Program-made: the position numbers and the translations under genes | DNA from: Terriglobia bacterium | GTDB taxonomy: Bacteria; Acidobacteriota; Terriglobia; Terriglobales; Acidobacteriaceae | Length of the DNA stretch: 63,259 nt | Assembly (NCBI GenBank): GCA_032252755.1 | Contig: JAVUPY010000066.1 | Location: 1-63,259, forward strand | Reading direction: 5' to 3' | Notes under the pieces: generated by a model | What the model was told of the DNA's origin: nothing | Databases searched by the model: none | Seen by the model: only the letters and a program-made list of their open reading frames with translations | Shown: positions 16,668-25,631 of the stretch, piece by piece | Position numbering within the stretch: the first letter of the stretch is position 1 | How the letters are laid out: each line of letters opens with the position of its first letter

Positions 16668-17684
16668 TCAGTGTTGGTTCGGTGCGGGGAAGGAATTGAC
16701 TCCGGGCGTGTCCGGATCTGTCATTGGCTTGTGAACCTGGTCCTTCTGTTCTGATTCCTGAACCGCCGAGAGAACCTGCTGGGCCATGTCGTCGTCCGGA
16801 TTGTGCGCGTTCAGCCAAGCCCGGGCGCGGCGCTCGCCTTCGGCCTGCTGCGCGAGTGTGAGTTCCCGGTTCAGCACGATGATCGCCTGGGTGGCCGCAC
16901 TGTCGCCATCGCGAGCAATGAGAAACCATTTGTAAGCTTCGACGGGATCGCGCTTTACACCCCTTCCTTCCAGGTAAATGATCGCGAGATTGCTCTGCGC
17001 GACCGAAGCGCCCTGGTCGGCAGCCCGCATCAGCCACAGAATGGCTTTCGAATAGTCCTGCTCCACGCCGTTTCCGTCGTAGTACATGCGGCCGAGATTG
17101 GTTTCCGCTTTGGAGAGCCCGGCGTCCGCCCCTTTTTGGAACAACCGCGCCGCCTCTTTCAAATCCTTCGGCACGCCGTTCCCCTCAAGGTACATAAGCC
17201 CAAGGTTCACGCTGACGGCGATGTTGCCGTCTTCGAGCGCCCGGCGATAAAATTCCGCCGCTTTGGGCGCGTCCATGGGCACGCCAATTCCCGCCTCATA
17301 GGTATGGGCAAGGAAGAACTCGCCATCCGAATTTCGCTGATCCGCTGCCTTCTGCATCCACTGAACGGCTGCCGCGGTGTCCTTAGCGACGCCTCGCCCT
17401 TCCTGGTACATGAGTCCCAGGTTGGCCATTGCGGGAGCGTAACCTGCATTGGCCGCCTTGCGCATCCATTGCGCCGCGCTCAGGTCGTTTCTCGGTACGG
17501 CCGCACCATAGGCGTACGCCAGCGCGACCTCAAATTGCGCTTCGGGATCCCCCTGCTCGGCGTGTACCTTCAGGCTCGCGACATCGGAATCGTTCAGGTC
17601 GCGAAGAAAACTGGGAGCGCCCTGCGCGACCGCGAACCCGGTCACAAGCAACGCCGCAAGGACGAGTTGGAGCGCGCGTTTCAA
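16668..17684 (-). CDS. Secreted Sel1-like repeat (TPR) protein
   Basis: 338 residues from TTG 17684, which gives a compact signal peptide (Lys-Arg-Ala, then LQLVLAALLVTGFAVAQGA). TATACT lies 7 bases before it. An upstream GTG at 17726 would add 14 unlikely residues. Six Sel1 units follow, each about 36 residues, with the pattern A-x2-LG-x-MY-x-x-G-x-GV-x-x-D-x-x-x-A-x-x-W (for example ANLGLMYQEGRGVAKD and TNLGRMYYDGNGVEQDY). The C-terminal 40 residues are charged and low in repeats. Sel1 proteins are periplasmic or surface scaffolds in protein-protein interactions; the partner is unknown. Confidence 0.85.
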   Translation of the reverse strand: MKRALQLVLAALLVTGFAVAQGAPSFLRDLNDSDVASLKVHAEQGDPEAQFEVALAYAYGAAVPRNDLSAAQWMRKAANAGYAPAMANLGLMYQEGRGVAKDTAAAVQWMQKAADQRNSDGEFFLAHTYEAGIGVPMDAPKAAEFYRRALEDGNIAVSVNLGLMYLEGNGVPKDLKEAARLFQKGADAGLSKAETNLGRMYYDGNGVEQDYSKAILWLMRAADQGASVAQSNLAIIYLEGRGVKRDPVEAYKWFLIARDGDSAATQAIIVLNRELTLAQQAEGERRARAWLNAHNPDDDMAQQVLSAVQESEQKDQVHKPMTDPDTPGVNSFPAPNQH

Positions 17685-17691
17685 CTGAAAC

Positions 17692-17697
17692 AGTATA
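17692..17697 (-). promoter_or_regulatory. Candidate -10 box (TATACT) for Sel1-repeat gene
   Basis: On the minus strand TATACT is separated by 7 bases (GTTTCAG) from TTG 17684. This supports the shorter start and a leaderless message. Confidence 0.4.
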
Positions 17698-17796
17698 GGA
17701 GGAATGCAGCCGGCCTGTCGCTGCACAAAAGGACAACTACCAGCCCTAGTTCTTCAGTTCTTTGACTCTGCCGACCCGTGGGCCGGCGACCCTGCG

Positions 17797-19263
17797 CTAA
17801 TACTCTCCGTAGTGTCCTCGAACCGCTTCGAGCAGTTTGGCCGGGTCATAACCGATACCGTCCTTGAAGACTACGTCGACGTTCTCAATATCGTCGATTT
17901 TCGTCGCCGGATCTCCCTTGACCACGACCATGTCGGCGTCTTTGCCCGTCGCGATGGAACCGATACGATCCTGCCGCCCCAGGTACACTGCGCCGTTCCA
18001 CGTAGCGATTTTGATCGCCTCAACCGGAGTGAAGCCGGCCTCGACCAGCAGTTCGATCTCGCGCTGATCGCCAAATCCCGGCAGCGTGCCGCCGTTTCCC
18101 GTCGGGTCGGGGCCGGCGAGCAACATTCCGCCGGCGGCGACAAAAGCGCGCTCAAGGTCCATCTCGCGACGGAAAGCCGCGGCCGCCTTTTCCGGCGGCC
18201 GTTTTGCCGCAAGATTCCGTGCCAGCAGGAAGCGCTCCCGTGCCTGCGGTGTCATTGCGTCCAGCACTCGCTGCTGTAGCGGAGGCCTCCCGGGAACCAT
18301 GTGTTCGAACACCGGCAACGTCGACGTGACCGCAACTTTCTTCTCGATCAGTTTGGCAAAAAGCTGCTTCGCGGCATCGCCTTTAGGGTCCATTGCCATC
18401 AGCGTTGCCATTCCCTGGTCCTTCGAACACTCGTCCTCCTTCTTGCCGGGATCGAGTTGCGTGTTGACGAAGAACCCGTGCTCGAGGTCGTCGATGCCCA
18501 TATCCGCTGCTTCCGGATACGTGACCGAGCACAAGTGTCCGGTGATCTTCAGCCCGCGCTTGTGCGCCGCGTCTATAGCGGCCTTTAGTTCGGCGCGAGT
18601 GATGTTCATATACGCCTTGAACGAGGTTGCGCCTTCGTCCGCCCAGTAGTCCACGGTGCGCCGAGCATCGTCGGGCCCGGTCAGGAAGTGCATCTGGATG
18701 AAGTAGCTGTGGCTGCCCTCCAGGTAAGGCGCGGTGATATCCATGTGCGGGCCGGCGAGTTTCCCCTCCTCGATCATCTTTTCTTCGTTCAGATCGGCGT
18801 AGGGTTCCACACTGCCGGTTGTGCGCATTGTTGTGACTCCGTTCGCCAGGTAGAGCAGCGGCGAGCTGAACAACATCTCCGGGACCATTAGCGGTTGGTC
18901 GGATGTTCCATCGGCGCGCAGGTTGGGTCGCGCAATGTGGTACAGGTGATCGTGCATTCCCACGATGCCGGGGAAGACCGTGTACCCACGGAGGTTGAGC
19001 ACGGTTTCGCCGCTGGCGGCGTTCACATCCGCGCCCGGCTGGATTGCCGCGATGCGCCCATTCTCGATGACAATGTTGCGGTCATCCTGTGCCGGCGCGC
19101 CAGTTCCATCGATAACCCGAACGTGTGTCAGCACGATCCGCGGAGCGTCGTACCTTATGTACTTCTGCACCTCCGGCCCGAACTTCGGGGCGCTTTGGGC
19201 GCAGGCCACAATCGCCGCGAGCAGGCAGAACACGACGCACGACAAACTCCGCAGATGACGCAT
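17797..19263 (-). CDS. Secreted metal-dependent amidohydrolase
   Basis: 488 residues. ATG 19263 follows GGAGGAATCC and begins a clean signal peptide (LSCVVFCLLAAIVACAQ). The amidohydrolase fold is clear: VRVIDGTGAPAQDDRNIVIENGRIAAI (beta-sandwich), PGIVGMHDHLYH with the HxH metal pair, SFKAYMNITRAEL with a candidate metal-bridging lysine, KITGHLCS, DDLEHGFF, and LAGPDPTGNGGTLPG supplying the aspartate. Relatives include imidazolonepropionase-like and Xaa-Pro dipeptidase-like (PF01979) enzymes that hydrolyse cyclic amides or dipeptides. The substrate cannot be assigned; the location is periplasmic. Divergent from ruvA. Confidence 0.9.
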   Translation of the reverse strand: MRHLRSLSCVVFCLLAAIVACAQSAPKFGPEVQKYIRYDAPRIVLTHVRVIDGTGAPAQDDRNIVIENGRIAAIQPGADVNAASGETVLNLRGYTVFPGIVGMHDHLYHIARPNLRADGTSDQPLMVPEMLFSSPLLYLANGVTTMRTTGSVEPYADLNEEKMIEEGKLAGPHMDITAPYLEGSHSYFIQMHFLTGPDDARRTVDYWADEGATSFKAYMNITRAELKAAIDAAHKRGLKITGHLCSVTYPEAADMGIDDLEHGFFVNTQLDPGKKEDECSKDQGMATLMAMDPKGDAAKQLFAKLIEKKVAVTSTLPVFEHMVPGRPPLQQRVLDAMTPQARERFLLARNLAAKRPPEKAAAAFRREMDLERAFVAAGGMLLAGPDPTGNGGTLPGFGDQREIELLVEAGFTPVEAIKIATWNGAVYLGRQDRIGSIATGKDADMVVVKGDPATKIDDIENVDVVFKDGIGYDPAKLLEAVRGHYGEY

Positions 19264-19351
19264 GGATTCCTCCGGAAAATAGCGCACTATCATACCGCAC
19301 GACGTGCTCGATGGCGTGACTCTTACCTCACTGCAATTTCGTCGCTTGTCG

Positions 19352-19357
19352 TACAAT
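19352..19357 (+). promoter_or_regulatory. Candidate -10 box (TACAAT) for leaderless ruvA
   Basis: TACAAT is 7 bases before ATG 19365. No purine-rich ribosome site lies in that interval or just upstream. Confidence 0.45.
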
Positions 19358-19364
19358 TCTCGCG

Positions 19365-19949
19365 ATGATCGCCCACCTTCGCGGACGTCTCCTATCCAAG
19401 CATCCCAACCAGGCCATCGTGGAGTGCGCGGGCGTCGGTTACGACGTCGTGATCACCGTGCCGACTTTCGCAGACCTGCCCGAGGCAGGCAGCGACATCG
19501 CGCTGTTCATCCACACGCATGTTCGGGAAGATCAGATTGCGCTGTTTGGTTTCCTGCGCGCGGAAGAGAAGAGGCTCTTCGAGAAGCTCCTGATTGTGAG
19601 CGGCATCGGACCTAAGCTGGCGGTTACCATTCTGAGTGGGATGAAAACAAGCGACATGGTGGGTGCGATCCGCTCCGGAGATGTCGCGCGTCTCACCAAG
19701 ATTCCCGGAATAGGAAGGAAGACCGCTGAGCGCATGGTGCTGGAGTTGAAGGATAAACTGGAGGAGTTCACTGCCGCGCCGCCACCGCCCGCGGTCTCGC
19801 CGCTGGAAGAGGATGTGCTTTCAGCGCTCGTCAATCTCGGCTATCAGCGACAGGCGGCCGAACGCGCGCTTGCCGTCGCTGCCCGCGGCGCAGGGTCCCA
19901 GAATTTCGACAAGCTTTTCCGCGAAGCCCTGGCGGTCTTATCGAAGTAG
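19365..19949 (+). CDS. ruvA: Holliday junction branch migration complex subunit RuvA
   Basis: 194 residues, standard length. The N-terminal OB fold (MIAHLRGRLLSKHPNQAIVE) is followed by two helix-hairpin-helix motifs, VSGIGPKLAVTIL (about 78-90) and IPGIGRKTAERMV (113-125), and by the flexible linker and C-terminal RuvB-binding domain (ALVNLGYQRQAAERAL). RuvA tetramers bind Holliday junctions and load the RuvB helicase. Neither ruvB nor ruvC is adjacent here. The stop is 4 bases from the end of the convergent cheB-cheR gene, leaving no room for a terminator. Confidence 0.97.
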   Translation: MIAHLRGRLLSKHPNQAIVECAGVGYDVVITVPTFADLPEAGSDIALFIHTHVREDQIALFGFLRAEEKRLFEKLLIVSGIGPKLAVTILSGMKTSDMVGAIRSGDVARLTKIPGIGRKTAERMVLELKDKLEEFTAAPPPPAVSPLEEDVLSALVNLGYQRQAAERALAVAARGAGSQNFDKLFREALAVLSK

Positions 19950-19953
19950 CAGC

Positions 19954-22626
19954 CTATTTCTTCCGCCCGTTTTTCTTATTGCCCTTCGCAATGGTCTTCT
20001 TCGCGATCCCCTGTTTGCTCGCCGCTCGCTTTCCGTCGAAGTCCAATTCGTCGAAACTCAGCACGCTCAAGACGACCCCATCGATCCGGTTGTCCGAGGT
20101 TCTGTATGGCGTGAGCCGGAGGTCGCACCACTCACCTTCCGCATCCTTCACCCGGTACTGCTGTGGCCGGACTTCCGCGATCACGTCCAGCATCATCTTC
20201 TCAAGGTCGGCAACCTCGATCTTCAGTTTCAGCCGCGTAATCGGCCGCCCGACATCGGTCGCCGTTAAGCCAAGCACCTTGGTCGCCTGTGGCGTGTAGC
20301 GCCGAATGCTCAGGTCCGGCCCAACCATCACCATCGGCAGGTTGACGCTGTTCAGCAAGTTGTTGAGATCGTTGTTGAGCTGCGTCAGCATCTCGTTGCG
20401 ATGCTGCATCTCCTCGTTGACCGTGTGCAGTTCTTCGTTCGCCGACTCCAACTCTTCCTTCGAGGTCTGCAACTCCTCATTCGTACTCCGAAGCTCCTCA
20501 TTGCCGGACTGGATCTCTTCGTTGGCCGACTGCAGCTCCTCGTTCGTCGATTCCAGCGCTTCGATGATCGATTGCAGGTACTCCTTGGTCGCCGCCAGTT
20601 CCTGTTTGAGCTGGGCAATCTGCTTGTCCTTGGCCGTGCGCTCGTCTTCGCTGAGTGGAGTAGCGGCGTCGCCCGCGGTCGAAGTTTCGTTTCCTGTCGG
20701 AGTTTCAAAAGCCACAAGGAAGCTGGTCCTGTCCTGGACTGGGGTACGGAAAGGTGTAACCCGGATAGTTGTGACCGTATTTGATCCGTTCCCTTCGACC
20801 TGAACATTCGGCCGAACCGCATCAACGCCGCTTTTGCGAGCCTCGTCGAGCGCATTCTGCAACTCGAACAGCAGTCCCGGGCGCGCCATCTTCAGCAGGT
20901 TCAGGCTGGCTTTCCCCGCCGGCAGTTCGAGGTAAGGTCCGGTTCTTCCCTTGATCTGGATGATATCGAGCTGATCGTTTACCGCGACCGATGGTGGCGC
21001 ATAGCGCGCGAGCAGCAGACGTTCCGCCTCCCGCTGCAAATCCAGTGGTGCGCGAGCAGGCTCCGCCACTTTTGCCTCCTGGCTCTGGGACTCCCCCTGG
21101 TGGTGTGGTTCGTTCGCATGTACAGAAAAGCCAAATGTCACCGGGGTAGGCACCGATTTCTTTCGGTAGATTTTCTGTTTTTTGTCGGCCATGTCGAAAA
21201 GCTCCGCTCCTGAACCCAATAATCCTTCCGTGTTCCCGATCATCAGGAACCCGCCTGGGTTCAACGCATAGTGAAAGATCGGGATCACGCGCCGCTGTAA
21301 AGAGTGGCTGAGGTAAATCATGACGTTACGGCAACTCACCAGGTCAATCCGCGAAAATGGCGGGTCGCTGAACACGTTCTGCGTCGAGAAAATGCATAAA
21401 TCTCGAATCGACTTGCTGATCTGGTATCCGCCGTCAACCTTATGAAAGAAGCGCCGCAGCCTGATCGGCGAAACGTCGGCCTCGACGTTGTCCTTGTAGA
21501 CTCCGGCACGCGCGCGCTGAATCGCGCTCTCGCTCAGGTCGGTCCCGAAGATCTGGATGGGCATTTCCGTCCGTTCTTCACCCATGGACTCGAGCAGCGA
21601 GATCGCGTGCGAGTACGTCTCCTCGCCAGTCGAACAGCCTGGCACCCAGATTCGAATTGGCGTGGTACTGTCGTGGGACTGCCTCACCAACTCCGGGTAG
21701 ACGACCGCCTTTAGTGACTCGAATGCGTCCGCATCACGGAAGAAACTCGTCACATTGATCAGCAGGTCCTGGTACAGCGCCATCACCTCGTTGCGGTTTC
21801 GCTGCAGCAGCGCAACATAGTCCCGCAGCTTTTCAATCTTATGCATCGTCATCCGGCGCGCCACGCGGCGCCCTATCGTCGGCGGCTTATATTCGGAGAA
21901 GTCAACCCGGGTCGCGCGCCGCAGCATCCGGAAAATCTGCGCCATCTGCGCCTCGACGGTCTCCCGGACGTGCTCGGGCTCAATGGCGGCTCCGCGAACG
22001 TAAGGATGTCGCGAAATTCGCTCCAGTTCCTTCCCGATGTCTGCCGGCGGAAGGACCAGGTCAACACATCCCGCCGCGATCGCGCTCGCCGGCATACCGT
22101 CGTACTTGGCAGACTCATCCTGCGCAAACGTGATACCACCCTCTGCCTTGATCGCCGCCAGTCCTGAGGTTCCGTCGGAAGCGGTGCCAGAGAGGATGAT
22201 CCCGATCGCATTGTTCCCCTGGTCCAGTGCCAGCGATCGCATGAAAGTATCGATCGTGGTATTCACTGATCGTGGTTCTTCCCGGTGAGTTATTCGCAGC
22301 GCACCGTGCTGAATCGTCATGTCGCAATTTCGCGGAATCACATACACACTGTTCGGGGAGACCGGGGTCCCATCCTGTACCTCGACGACCTTCATTTTCG
22401 TCTCGCGCGCGAGGATTTCAGCGAAAGCACTTGTTCGGTTGGGATCAAGGTGAGGGATAAAAACAAACGCCATGCCCAGGTCGGGGGAAAGCGATTTCAG
22501 CAGGGTCGTGCACGCCTCTAAGCCACCTGCCGACGCACCCACCGCCACCACAGGGAAGTTCAACCGTGTGGGCCTGGTTTCCGCAGCCCTGGCTCTCGAA
22601 TTGCGTACCTGTTCCGTATCGCTCAT
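19954..22626 (-). CDS. CheB methylesterase-CheR methyltransferase-PAS fusion protein
   Basis: 890 residues. ATG 22626 follows GAGG at a 9-base spacing; the 15-residue longer alternative is less likely. Domains: CheB methylesterase (about 22-210; VGASAGGLE with catalytic Ser, FIPHLDPNRTS with His, LSGTASDGTSG with Asp) without a receiver domain; CheR methyltransferase (about 230-500; INVTSFFRDADAF, WVPGCSTGEETYS for SAM binding, VSCRNVMIYL); a long coiled coil of NEELQSANEE-type heptads (about 655-750); and a C-terminal PAS domain (VMVGPDLSIRRYTPQATKVLG). Such fusions modify chemoreceptor-like proteins or act as signalling hubs, often with a histidine kinase supplied in trans. No receptors or che kinase are nearby. 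Confidence 0.93.
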   Translation of the reverse strand: MSDTEQVRNSRARAAETRPTRLNFPVVAVGASAGGLEACTTLLKSLSPDLGMAFVFIPHLDPNRTSAFAEILARETKMKVVEVQDGTPVSPNSVYVIPRNCDMTIQHGALRITHREEPRSVNTTIDTFMRSLALDQGNNAIGIILSGTASDGTSGLAAIKAEGGITFAQDESAKYDGMPASAIAAGCVDLVLPPADIGKELERISRHPYVRGAAIEPEHVRETVEAQMAQIFRMLRRATRVDFSEYKPPTIGRRVARRMTMHKIEKLRDYVALLQRNRNEVMALYQDLLINVTSFFRDADAFESLKAVVYPELVRQSHDSTTPIRIWVPGCSTGEETYSHAISLLESMGEERTEMPIQIFGTDLSESAIQRARAGVYKDNVEADVSPIRLRRFFHKVDGGYQISKSIRDLCIFSTQNVFSDPPFSRIDLVSCRNVMIYLSHSLQRRVIPIFHYALNPGGFLMIGNTEGLLGSGAELFDMADKKQKIYRKKSVPTPVTFGFSVHANEPHHQGESQSQEAKVAEPARAPLDLQREAERLLLARYAPPSVAVNDQLDIIQIKGRTGPYLELPAGKASLNLLKMARPGLLFELQNALDEARKSGVDAVRPNVQVEGNGSNTVTTIRVTPFRTPVQDRTSFLVAFETPTGNETSTAGDAATPLSEDERTAKDKQIAQLKQELAATKEYLQSIIEALESTNEELQSANEEIQSGNEELRSTNEELQTSKEELESANEELHTVNEEMQHRNEMLTQLNNDLNNLLNSVNLPMVMVGPDLSIRRYTPQATKVLGLTATDVGRPITRLKLKIEVADLEKMMLDVIAEVRPQQYRVKDAEGEWCDLRLTPYRTSDNRIDGVVLSVLSFDELDFDGKRAASKQGIAKKTIAKGNKKNGRKK

Positions 22627-22688
22627 CGGCTCGCCTCTTCCAATGATGTCTTGATACGAACGGCCTATCACGATACAGCCGCTTCGAC

Positions 22689-23177
22689 TTAATCGGCCTT
22701 TGCTTCGGTGCGAGCGGGGTATGGCGGCGCGTATTGGCTCTCGATGATCTCTGGACTGGACCTCAAAGCGAAGGTACCGCCTTGCCGCAACTCACGGTTG
22801 ATACTTATATTGACGGCAAGGTCCTGACAATGATGTGCCAGTTGCTTCAGCGACTGCTGCAATTCCATTAAGAGCGCGCGATTCTGTTTTCGGAGTTCCT
22901 GCGCCGCCTCGAGGCCTGTCTTCACCGGCCGGCTCACGACAGGAGCATCAGGAAGATCGAACTTACCGGTTCTCGGCGACCAGCGCGTGGCAATCCACTG
23001 ATCCAACTCTTCCCTGGTGGCGCGAACAATGCCTTTTGCGTGAGTATTGGGTCTTTGCACCGGAAGCCCGAATTGCGCCTCCCAGCGCTGAACAGTCCGC
23101 ACACCTTTGCCGAGGTACGATGCTATCTCTTTCCAAGAGGTGAAAACGACTGAATCAGAAATCATGCCATCCGGCAT
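22689..23177 (-). CDS. Helix-turn-helix DNA-binding protein with coiled-coil tail
   Basis: 162 residues. ATG 23177 follows GGGAGTGAG; an internal ATG four codons on is an alternative. Residues 10-55 form a winged/MerR-like HTH (FTSWKEIASYLGKGVRTVQRWEAQFGLPVQRP), then ATREELDQWIATRW. Residues 88-115 are a heptad-rich coil (ELRKQNRALLMELQQSLKQL). HTHs of this kind precede output domains in acidobacterial proteins; here the output domain is missing. The stop is 62 bases upstream of the cheB-cheR start on the same strand, so it may be co-transcribed with and regulate that gene. TATAAT at 23199-23204 (minus strand) is a likely -10 box. Confidence 0.8.
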   Translation of the reverse strand: MPDGMISDSVVFTSWKEIASYLGKGVRTVQRWEAQFGLPVQRPNTHAKGIVRATREELDQWIATRWSPRTGKFDLPDAPVVSRPVKTGLEAAQELRKQNRALLMELQQSLKQLAHHCQDLAVNISINRELRQGGTFALRSSPEIIESQYAPPYPARTEAKAD

Positions 23178-23352
23178 AACTCACTCCCAAGCTGGATAAT
23201 TATAGTTGATGCTTAACAACGCGGCGGCGTTGAATGGCGTTCAAAGGCAGAACTTTTCAGCACTAGCCGGCCTCGATTGCCAGGCAAATGTCGGCAATCC
23301 CCTCCACACGCGGCACATCTAGGCTGGCGAGGAGGGCTCGCGTGCCAAATCG

Positions 23353-23650
23353 AGAGTTATCGTGATCGGGGTCTCTGCATGTGGCATTGAAGCCCTGCAG
23401 CAGGTTTGTGCCGCATTGCCCCGAACCTCAACGCCGCTTCTGTAATTGTGATGCATGCCTCCCTGAATTCGGGTGGCCTACTCCCTAAGCTGTTAACCAG
23501 TGTGCGACGAGCACCCGCAATCCATCCCGGAAATGGCGAGCCGATCGAGAAGGGCATGATCTACGTCGCCCCACCCGACTACCACTTGATCTTTGAACCC
23601 GGGCTCAGACCTCGCACCCGAACTGCTCCAGCAACATGGCGCGAACGCCC
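23353..23650 (+). pseudogene. Decayed CheB-type protein-glutamate methylesterase
   Basis: Reading from 23353 gives RVIVIGVSACGIEALQQVCAALP, a CheB active-site start, up to about 23420. The match then jumps to another frame from about 23425, giving VIVMHASLNSGGLLPKLL, HPGNGEPIEKGMIYVAPPDYHLIFEPG. These are the histidine region and the following beta strands of CheB, in the correct order. The frames differ by one shift, and after about 23600 similarity fades and stops accumulate. The catalytic Asp region is gone. It is therefore a broken relic. It lies 170 bases beyond the start of the HTH gene and opposite in strand to the intact cheB-cheR fusion. Confidence 0.7.
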
Positions 23651-23876
23651 AGGTTTTCTAGTTGATCGTCGACGCAAAGAATTTTTGGTTTCTTCGACAT
23701 ACACCTCAGACGAAGTGCTGGAGTCGACCTGTTTTCCAGGGACCCGTTCGGATATGGGTTCGTCGCACGTATAGCTGCGATGTTTCCGGGGAATTCTCGG
23801 GATGCTTCGACCCTGAAGGCACTCCGCTGAAAATTACACTAACGGTTACGAACATTCCATCTTCCCCCCTGAGGGA
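23651..23876. other. Gene-free stretch after the CheB relic
   Basis: Both strands carry only short open frames with no recognisable protein. It probably holds further decayed sequence from the CheB relic's locus; no repeat or promoter stands out. Confidence 0.4.
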
Positions 23877-23901
23877 GAGCCCGCCTCATTGAGACGGGCT
23901 C
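23877..23901 (-). terminator. Terminator-like hairpin after phospholipase-type gene
   Basis: The arms GAGCCCGCCTC (23877-23887) and GAGACGGGCTC (23891-23901) pair with one mismatch around a 3-base loop, just downstream of the minus-strand gene ending at 23923. A T-run is lacking, so termination strength is uncertain. Confidence 0.45.
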
Positions 23902-23922
23902 GGCCGGCCACAACAGCGAAAG

Positions 23923-25434
23923 CTACCGTGCTGAGACCACTTCTCCGGATTCAGGATCGAGTACCAATCGCTCCGTACGCCGTTCGCCGCGGAAATCGAA
24001 CATATTGAGCAACGTTCCCGCCTTGGCATCGAAGGACTGATTACCCAGGCGCCCGAGGCCCCAATTATCTTCGATGAAGCGCAGGATCGACGATTGATCG
24101 GTGGTGGTGTGGTCCACAAAGTTCCGCTTTGCCCAAGGTGAGATCACCATCAGCGGAAGCCGCGGACCATAGCCGCACCGTCCCTGGTATTCGCCCTGCC
24201 CTGCTGTGCCACACAAGCCTGGTCCGAGCAAGGTGTCGGCCGCCGTGTTCGACTGCTGTACCACCGGTCCCATCACGTGGTCATACCAGCCGTCCGAGTC
24301 ATCGTACGAGATGATTACCGCCGTGCTGTTCCACTGCGGCAGGCGCTGGAGGTGGTTGATCGTCTCGACGATGAAGTTCTGCTCATCGAGTGGATCGGAG
24401 TATCCCGCGTGCCCGTCCTGGTAGGCGGGGGCCTTCAAATAGCTGACCGCCGGAAGATTTCCTGCATCCGCCGCCGCCCAGAAGTCGCTGAGATCGTACT
24501 GGTGGTTTGCCTGGTCGCTGTGACCGATCATCGCTACCGAGGTTGGTGGCAAATGGTGAGGATTCGCCGTCGAAGCAAAGTACTGGAACGGTTCGTGATG
24601 CGGAATGTAATCGATTGAGGATCCCGCGACGCCCGTGTGCGAGGTTCCGCAAACTGCCACGCCACTGCTGTACGATGTCGGCTTGAATCCGCCCTCAAAC
24701 CAACCCCAGGTTACATTGCGCTCGTTCAGCAGATCGCCGACGTTTTTGAAGTTCGCATCGGTAACATCGATCTTTGTTCCCTTGCTGCAATCGTCGCGAA
24801 CCGGATCAAGGTCGGAGATCAACGTGCTATCAATCACTCGGTTCGTGGGAGCCGTCGGCGTCACGCCGTGCGTCTGGCCGGCAACCAAGTTCAGCGCGCC
24901 CGGAGTTGATGGACCAAACGTGGTGCCGAACGAGTTGTCGCTCATGGCGAAATACTGCGCGTAGTTCCACAACGCGGTGACGGTGTTGCCGTCGTAGTAG
25001 TCCATCACGGTTCCGTTGTTGTCGCAGCCCAGCAGCGCAAAGCCATCCATCAGCCCGCCATGCTCTGCCGTCTGCTCGTCCGTGTAGCCGTGATCCATGT
25101 CGCAGGTTGCTGCCTGCGAGCGGTCGAGCCGTTGCGGTTTCATCGGATTCGGATTGAACGCAATCAACTCTGGCGTGAGCCCGTTCACCGCCGGCGTTCC
25201 TTTGAATGCATGGAACGCAGGTTCACCGTCGGGATTCGACGCGTAGGGATAAGTTGCGAAGTAGTGATCGAAAGAAACGTTCTCCTGGAAAATTACCACC
25301 ACATGCTTGATCGGCGTAGCCGTTGCAGAGGTAGAACTCGGCGGCGCAGCCAGGACCGGAGTGGTTGCCATGGAACCGGAAAGCAGAAGGCCAAGAGCGG
25401 ACTTGGCCGTGCGAATCAAAAATTCTTGTCGCAC
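23923..25434 (-). CDS. Secreted phosphoesterase (phospholipase C / AcpA acid phosphatase family)
   Basis: 503 residues from GTG 25434, chosen because AAAGGAG ends 5 bases before it. Upstream ATGs (25449-25455) have no ribosome site. A signal peptide is visible (Arg-Gln-Glu-Phe-Leu-Ile-Arg, then SALGLLLSGSMATTPVLAA). IKHVVVIFQENVSFDHYFATYP is the family's ENxSFDHYFG metal-site motif. GTTFGPSTPGALNLVAGQ, NFIVETINHLQRLPQWNSTAV with ISYDDSDGWYDHV, and LPLMVISPWAKRNFVDH complete the fold. The enzyme hydrolyses phosphate esters or phospholipids outside the cytoplasm. The next gene on this strand is another secreted phosphoesterase. Confidence 0.92.
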   Translation of the reverse strand: MRQEFLIRTAKSALGLLLSGSMATTPVLAAPPSSTSATATPIKHVVVIFQENVSFDHYFATYPYASNPDGEPAFHAFKGTPAVNGLTPELIAFNPNPMKPQRLDRSQAATCDMDHGYTDEQTAEHGGLMDGFALLGCDNNGTVMDYYDGNTVTALWNYAQYFAMSDNSFGTTFGPSTPGALNLVAGQTHGVTPTAPTNRVIDSTLISDLDPVRDDCSKGTKIDVTDANFKNVGDLLNERNVTWGWFEGGFKPTSYSSGVAVCGTSHTGVAGSSIDYIPHHEPFQYFASTANPHHLPPTSVAMIGHSDQANHQYDLSDFWAAADAGNLPAVSYLKAPAYQDGHAGYSDPLDEQNFIVETINHLQRLPQWNSTAVIISYDDSDGWYDHVMGPVVQQSNTAADTLLGPGLCGTAGQGEYQGRCGYGPRLPLMVISPWAKRNFVDHTTTDQSSILRFIEDNWGLGRLGNQSFDAKAGTLLNMFDFRGERRTERLVLDPESGEVVSAR

Positions 25435-25631
25435 ACAAACTCCTTTCATCATCATGCGCAGATTGGATTGAAGGCAATCCCTCAGGAAGGTCTCACCCAC
25501 AGCGAATGAACCTACTCGGGATTTGTTAATCGCGGGTTGATGGAGGATGAAGGTCTCGTGAAACAGCACGAGTGGCACGCAGATCGCGCCACTCGTATAG
25601 AAAGTACGTAAAAATGGGGGCAGTATCTAAG

